In this document: in pieces, positions 61,813-64,000 of the stretch | Numbering within the stretch: position 1 is the stretch's first letter | How the letters are laid out: the number at the start of each line of letters is the position of its first letter | Assembly (NCBI RefSeq): GCF_003053745.1 | Contig: NZ_QAYE01000001.1 | Span: 744,001-808,000, forward strand | Source of the DNA: Sphingomonas faeni | GTDB lineage: Bacteria > Pseudomonadota > Alphaproteobacteria > Sphingomonadales > Sphingomonadaceae | Length of the DNA stretch: 64,000 bases | Direction of reading: 5' to 3' | Translations under genes and position numbers: made by a program | The notes under the pieces: model-generated | Database searches by the model: none | Told to the model about the DNA's origin: nothing | Seen by the model: only the letters and a program-made list of their open reading frames with translations

Positions 61813-64000
61813 TTAGGCCCTCGCGCTGTCATGAGCCAAAGGCGGCAGTTCGATGTGTCCCCCTGATGGGACTGGCAACTCGCGCCGTCCGAAACGAGCG
61901 TAGAGCGTCGGCAGCACGAACAAGGTGAGCAGAGTTGCGGATATCAGACCACCAATGACGACGGTCGCCAGCGGCTTTTGCACCTCTGCTCCAGCACCAT
62001 GACCAAGCGCCATCGGCACGAAGCCAAGCGACGCAACGAGAGCCGTCATCGCAACCGGCCGGAGCCGCGCCAGAGCGCCTTGATGCGCCGCTACCGCACG
62101 ATCCATGCCTTGCCGCATCAGATCATGGATGGACGACACCATGACCAGCCCGTTGAGAACCGCGACACCTGATAACGCGATGAAGCCGACTGCCGCTGAA
62201 ATGGAGAACGGCATGCCTCTTAGCACCAGCGCAAGGATGCCTCCGACCAACGCCAGCGGAACGCCGGTAAACACGATCAACGCATCCCTGACGGAGCCTA
62301 GCGCGCCGTAGAGCAGGAACATGATGACCACGAAACAGATCGGCACCACAACGCTGAGCCGATCGCGGGCGGATGCCAGGTTCTCGAACTGACCGCCCCA
62401 TTCGAGGTACGTGCCGGCCGGCAATTTCACCTGAGCGTCGATGGCTGACCGGGCATCAGCCACAACGCCGGCCACGTCTCGATCGCGCACGTTGGCCTGC
62501 ACCACGACACGCCGCTTGCCGTTCTCGCGACTGATCTGGTTGGGACCATCGACCACGGCGATATCCGCCACAGTCGATAACGGTACGAAGCCGCCACTGC
62601 CGGTCGGTACCGGGACCTGAGCAACCGCCGTCAGATCGGATCGTGAGCTTTCCGCCATCCGGATCACGACCGGGAAACGACGATCGCCTTCAAAGATCAC
62701 GCCCGCCTGTCGGCCGCCAATGGCTGCGGCAACCGTGTCCTGCACGTCACCGGCCGTTACCCCGACGCGGGACATGGCAGTGCGGTTCGGTCGGATATCG
62801 AGCATCGGCAAGCCTTCGGTTTGCTCAACCCGCACGTCCGCTGCACCCCGCGTCTTTCGCAGGATGCCGGCGATCCGATCTGCGGTCGCGTTCATCTCGC
62901 CAAAATCGTCGCCGAATACCTTGATCGCGATATCGCCGCGTACGCCTGCAATCAGCTCGTTGAACCGCATCTGGATCGGCTGGGTGATCTCATAGGCGTT
63001 GCCCGGCAGGGTAGAGAGACGCTTTTCAAGCCGCTCCACCAGCTCTTCCTTGGACAGGCCGGGGTCGGGCCACTCCTTCTTCGGCTTCAGGATGACGAAG
63101 GTGTCGGTCGCGTTAGGCGGCATTGGGTCCGATGCAATTTCAGACGTGCCAGTGCGGGAGAAGGCAAACCGTACCTCCGGTGCCTTGGCGAGCGCCTTTT
63201 CCACCTGAAACTGCATCGCCTGGCTCTGATCGACCGACGTGCCGGGGATGCGGACTGCCTGCACGAGGATGTTGCCCTCATCGAGCTGCGGCAAGAACTC
63301 CTGCCCCAATGTCGTGAAAGCGGCACCGGCAAGCGCCAGCGCGCCGATCGCGACGCCGATGGTGAGGGTGGGCCGGCGCATTGCCGCATCGAGTCCCGGC
63401 TCGTAGCGCTGCCGGAGGAATGTGACGACGCGGCTTTCCTTCTCTTCGACCCGCTTGCTGAGCCAGATCGCAATCGCTGCCGGTATGAAGGTCAGTGACA
63501 GGATGAAGGCGAACACCAGCGCGATGATGACCGTCAGCGCCATCGGCTCGAACATCTTGCCTTCGACGCCCGTGAAGGTGAGCAACGGCGCATAGACAAG
63601 GATGATGATAGCCTGCCCGTACACCGATGGCCGGATCATCTCGCGCGCCGATGCCGCGACAATCCCGAGACGTTGCTCGATCGTCAGCACGTCACCCCGA
63701 CCATGCTGCGCCTCGCCCAAACGCCGTAATGCGTTCTCCACGATAATGACCGCGCCATCCACGATCAGACCAAAGTCGAGCGCGCCAAGGCTCATCAGAT
63801 TGGCCGAAACACCCGCCTTCAACATGCCGATGCTGGTCAACAGCATCGTGATCGGAATGACGCAGGCCGCGATCAGCGCCGCGCGGAAATTGCCAAGCAG
63901 CGCAAACAGAACGACGATCACTAGCACCGCACCCTCGGCAAGGTTGCGGGCAACCGTGGCGATCGTGGAGTTCACCAGCTCGGTCCGGTTCATAACCGGC
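61813..64000 (-). CDS. czcA: CzcA-type heavy-metal RND efflux pump (5' end outside window)
   Basis: The C-terminal 730 or so residues of an inner-membrane RND pump. Signatures are the LGALDFGLIVDGAVIIVENALRR motif of the heavy-metal group (D-F-G-x2-D in helix 4), FTGVEGKMFEPMALT, a periplasmic docking and porter region, and the second membrane half (YGALGSVRDALIVFTGVPLA to LFVLPTLYARFG). It exports divalent cations such as cobalt, zinc or cadmium with a CzcB/CzcC-type partner, which would lie to the right. The frame stays open to the window end, so ATG 63993 is internal. Confidence 0.93.
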   Translation of the reverse strand, partial: PVMNRTELVNSTIATVARNLAEGAVLVIVVLFALLGNFRAALIAACVIPITMLLTSIGMLKAGVSANLMSLGALDFGLIVDGAVIIVENALRRLGEAQHGRGDVLTIEQRLGIVAASAREMIRPSVYGQAIIILVYAPLLTFTGVEGKMFEPMALTVIIALVFAFILSLTFIPAAIAIWLSKRVEEKESRVVTFLRQRYEPGLDAAMRRPTLTIGVAIGALALAGAAFTTLGQEFLPQLDEGNILVQAVRIPGTSVDQSQAMQFQVEKALAKAPEVRFAFSRTGTSEIASDPMPPNATDTFVILKPKKEWPDPGLSKEELVERLEKRLSTLPGNAYEITQPIQMRFNELIAGVRGDIAIKVFGDDFGEMNATADRIAGILRKTRGAADVRVEQTEGLPMLDIRPNRTAMSRVGVTAGDVQDTVAAAIGGRQAGVIFEGDRRFPVVIRMAESSRSDLTAVAQVPVPTGSGGFVPLSTVADIAVVDGPNQISRENGKRRVVVQANVRDRDVAGVVADARSAIDAQVKLPAGTYLEWGGQFENLASARDRLSVVVPICFVVIMFLLYGALGSVRDALIVFTGVPLALVGGILALVLRGMPFSISAAVGFIALSGVAVLNGLVMVSSIHDLMRQGMDRAVAAHQGALARLRPVAMTALVASLGFVPMALGHGAGAEVQKPLATVVIGGLISATLLTLFVLPTLYARFGRRELPVPSGGHIELPPLAHDSARA

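Larger units (their letters stand above)
38529..64000. mobile_element. Second integrated element at tRNA-Leu (right end not seen)
   Basis: Begins immediately after the tRNA-Leu 3' end with a tyrosine integrase. I find no second copy of the tRNA 3' end (gattccggccaggggcac) downstream within the window, so the right border lies outside it or has decayed. Defence-type genes (41.6-56.5 kb) and arsenic/metal genes (57-64 kb) follow. Whether the metal genes belong to the same element is unknown. Confidence 0.45.

Noticed and set aside
38529..64000. A second copy of the tRNA-Leu 3' end as attR of the second element
   Set aside because: I looked for gattccggccaggggcac downstream and found none in the window, so no right border is claimed.

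Overview
The window looks like a chromosome segment of a high-GC alphaproteobacterium of the Sphingomonadales, most likely a Sphingomonas. The evidence is the gene order (ubiB/ubiE/mutM, rpsT-dnaA, rpmH-rnpA-yidD-yidC-engB), the many paired REP-type palindromes with 'cccgcgaaggcggg' and 'gtcatcctgacgaaag' cores, and the sphingomonad character of the proteins. This is inferred from recognised families, not from a database search.

Layout. (1) 1-20,580 is ordinary core genome: ubiquinone synthesis (ubiB, ubiE), DNA glycosylase mutM, rpsT, dnaA, trpS, murJ, secB, a Tim44-like protein, mltA, an Smr-domain protein, dapE, a glutathione S-transferase, a PAP2-type membrane protein, an S41 protease lipoprotein, and the membrane-insertion cluster engB-yidC-yidD-rnpA-rpmH, whose genes overlap by a few bases. 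(2) 20,583-38,386 is comM (yifB), split after codon 32 by a 16.3 kb island (20,679-36,973). The island brings a large serine recombinase at its left end and shares only the three bases AAC with the target. It carries a retron-type reverse transcriptase with an XRE regulator and a small cationic peptide, a resolvase, a double-HTH/Dam-type methyltransferase fusion, a possible HUH replication-type protein, several membrane proteins and lipoproteins, and a tRNA-like sequence with a contracted anticodon loop. Its right end is an array of small genes separated by about 250 bp direct repeats. Repeats 1-3 are complete. The fourth is cut exactly at the recombination core, so the right attachment arm is itself a member of the repeat family. 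(3) 38,444-38,528 is tRNA-Leu(CAA), followed by a tyrosine integrase that starts a second integrated element whose right end is not seen.

(4) The second element reads as a defence or DNA-processing region: a winged-helix RepA-like protein, a HEPN-motif protein, a VRR-NUC nuclease, an SMC/RecF-like ATPase with a zinc hook and a small upstream partner, an SbcD/YhaO-like nuclease with a YhaN-like ATPase, a metallo-beta-lactamase-fold protein, and a coupled pair of a methyltransferase-HNH fusion and an HNH endonuclease. It is followed by an arsenic operon (arsR, arsC, arsB, UPF0060, arsH), small secreted Cys-rich proteins, a ZIP transporter and a CzcA-type RND pump that runs off the right edge.

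The most unusual parts are the repeat/cassette array at the right end of the comM island, the retron-like unit with its structured leader, the tRNA-like gene, and rnpA, whose only canonical in-frame start lies upstream of rpmH.
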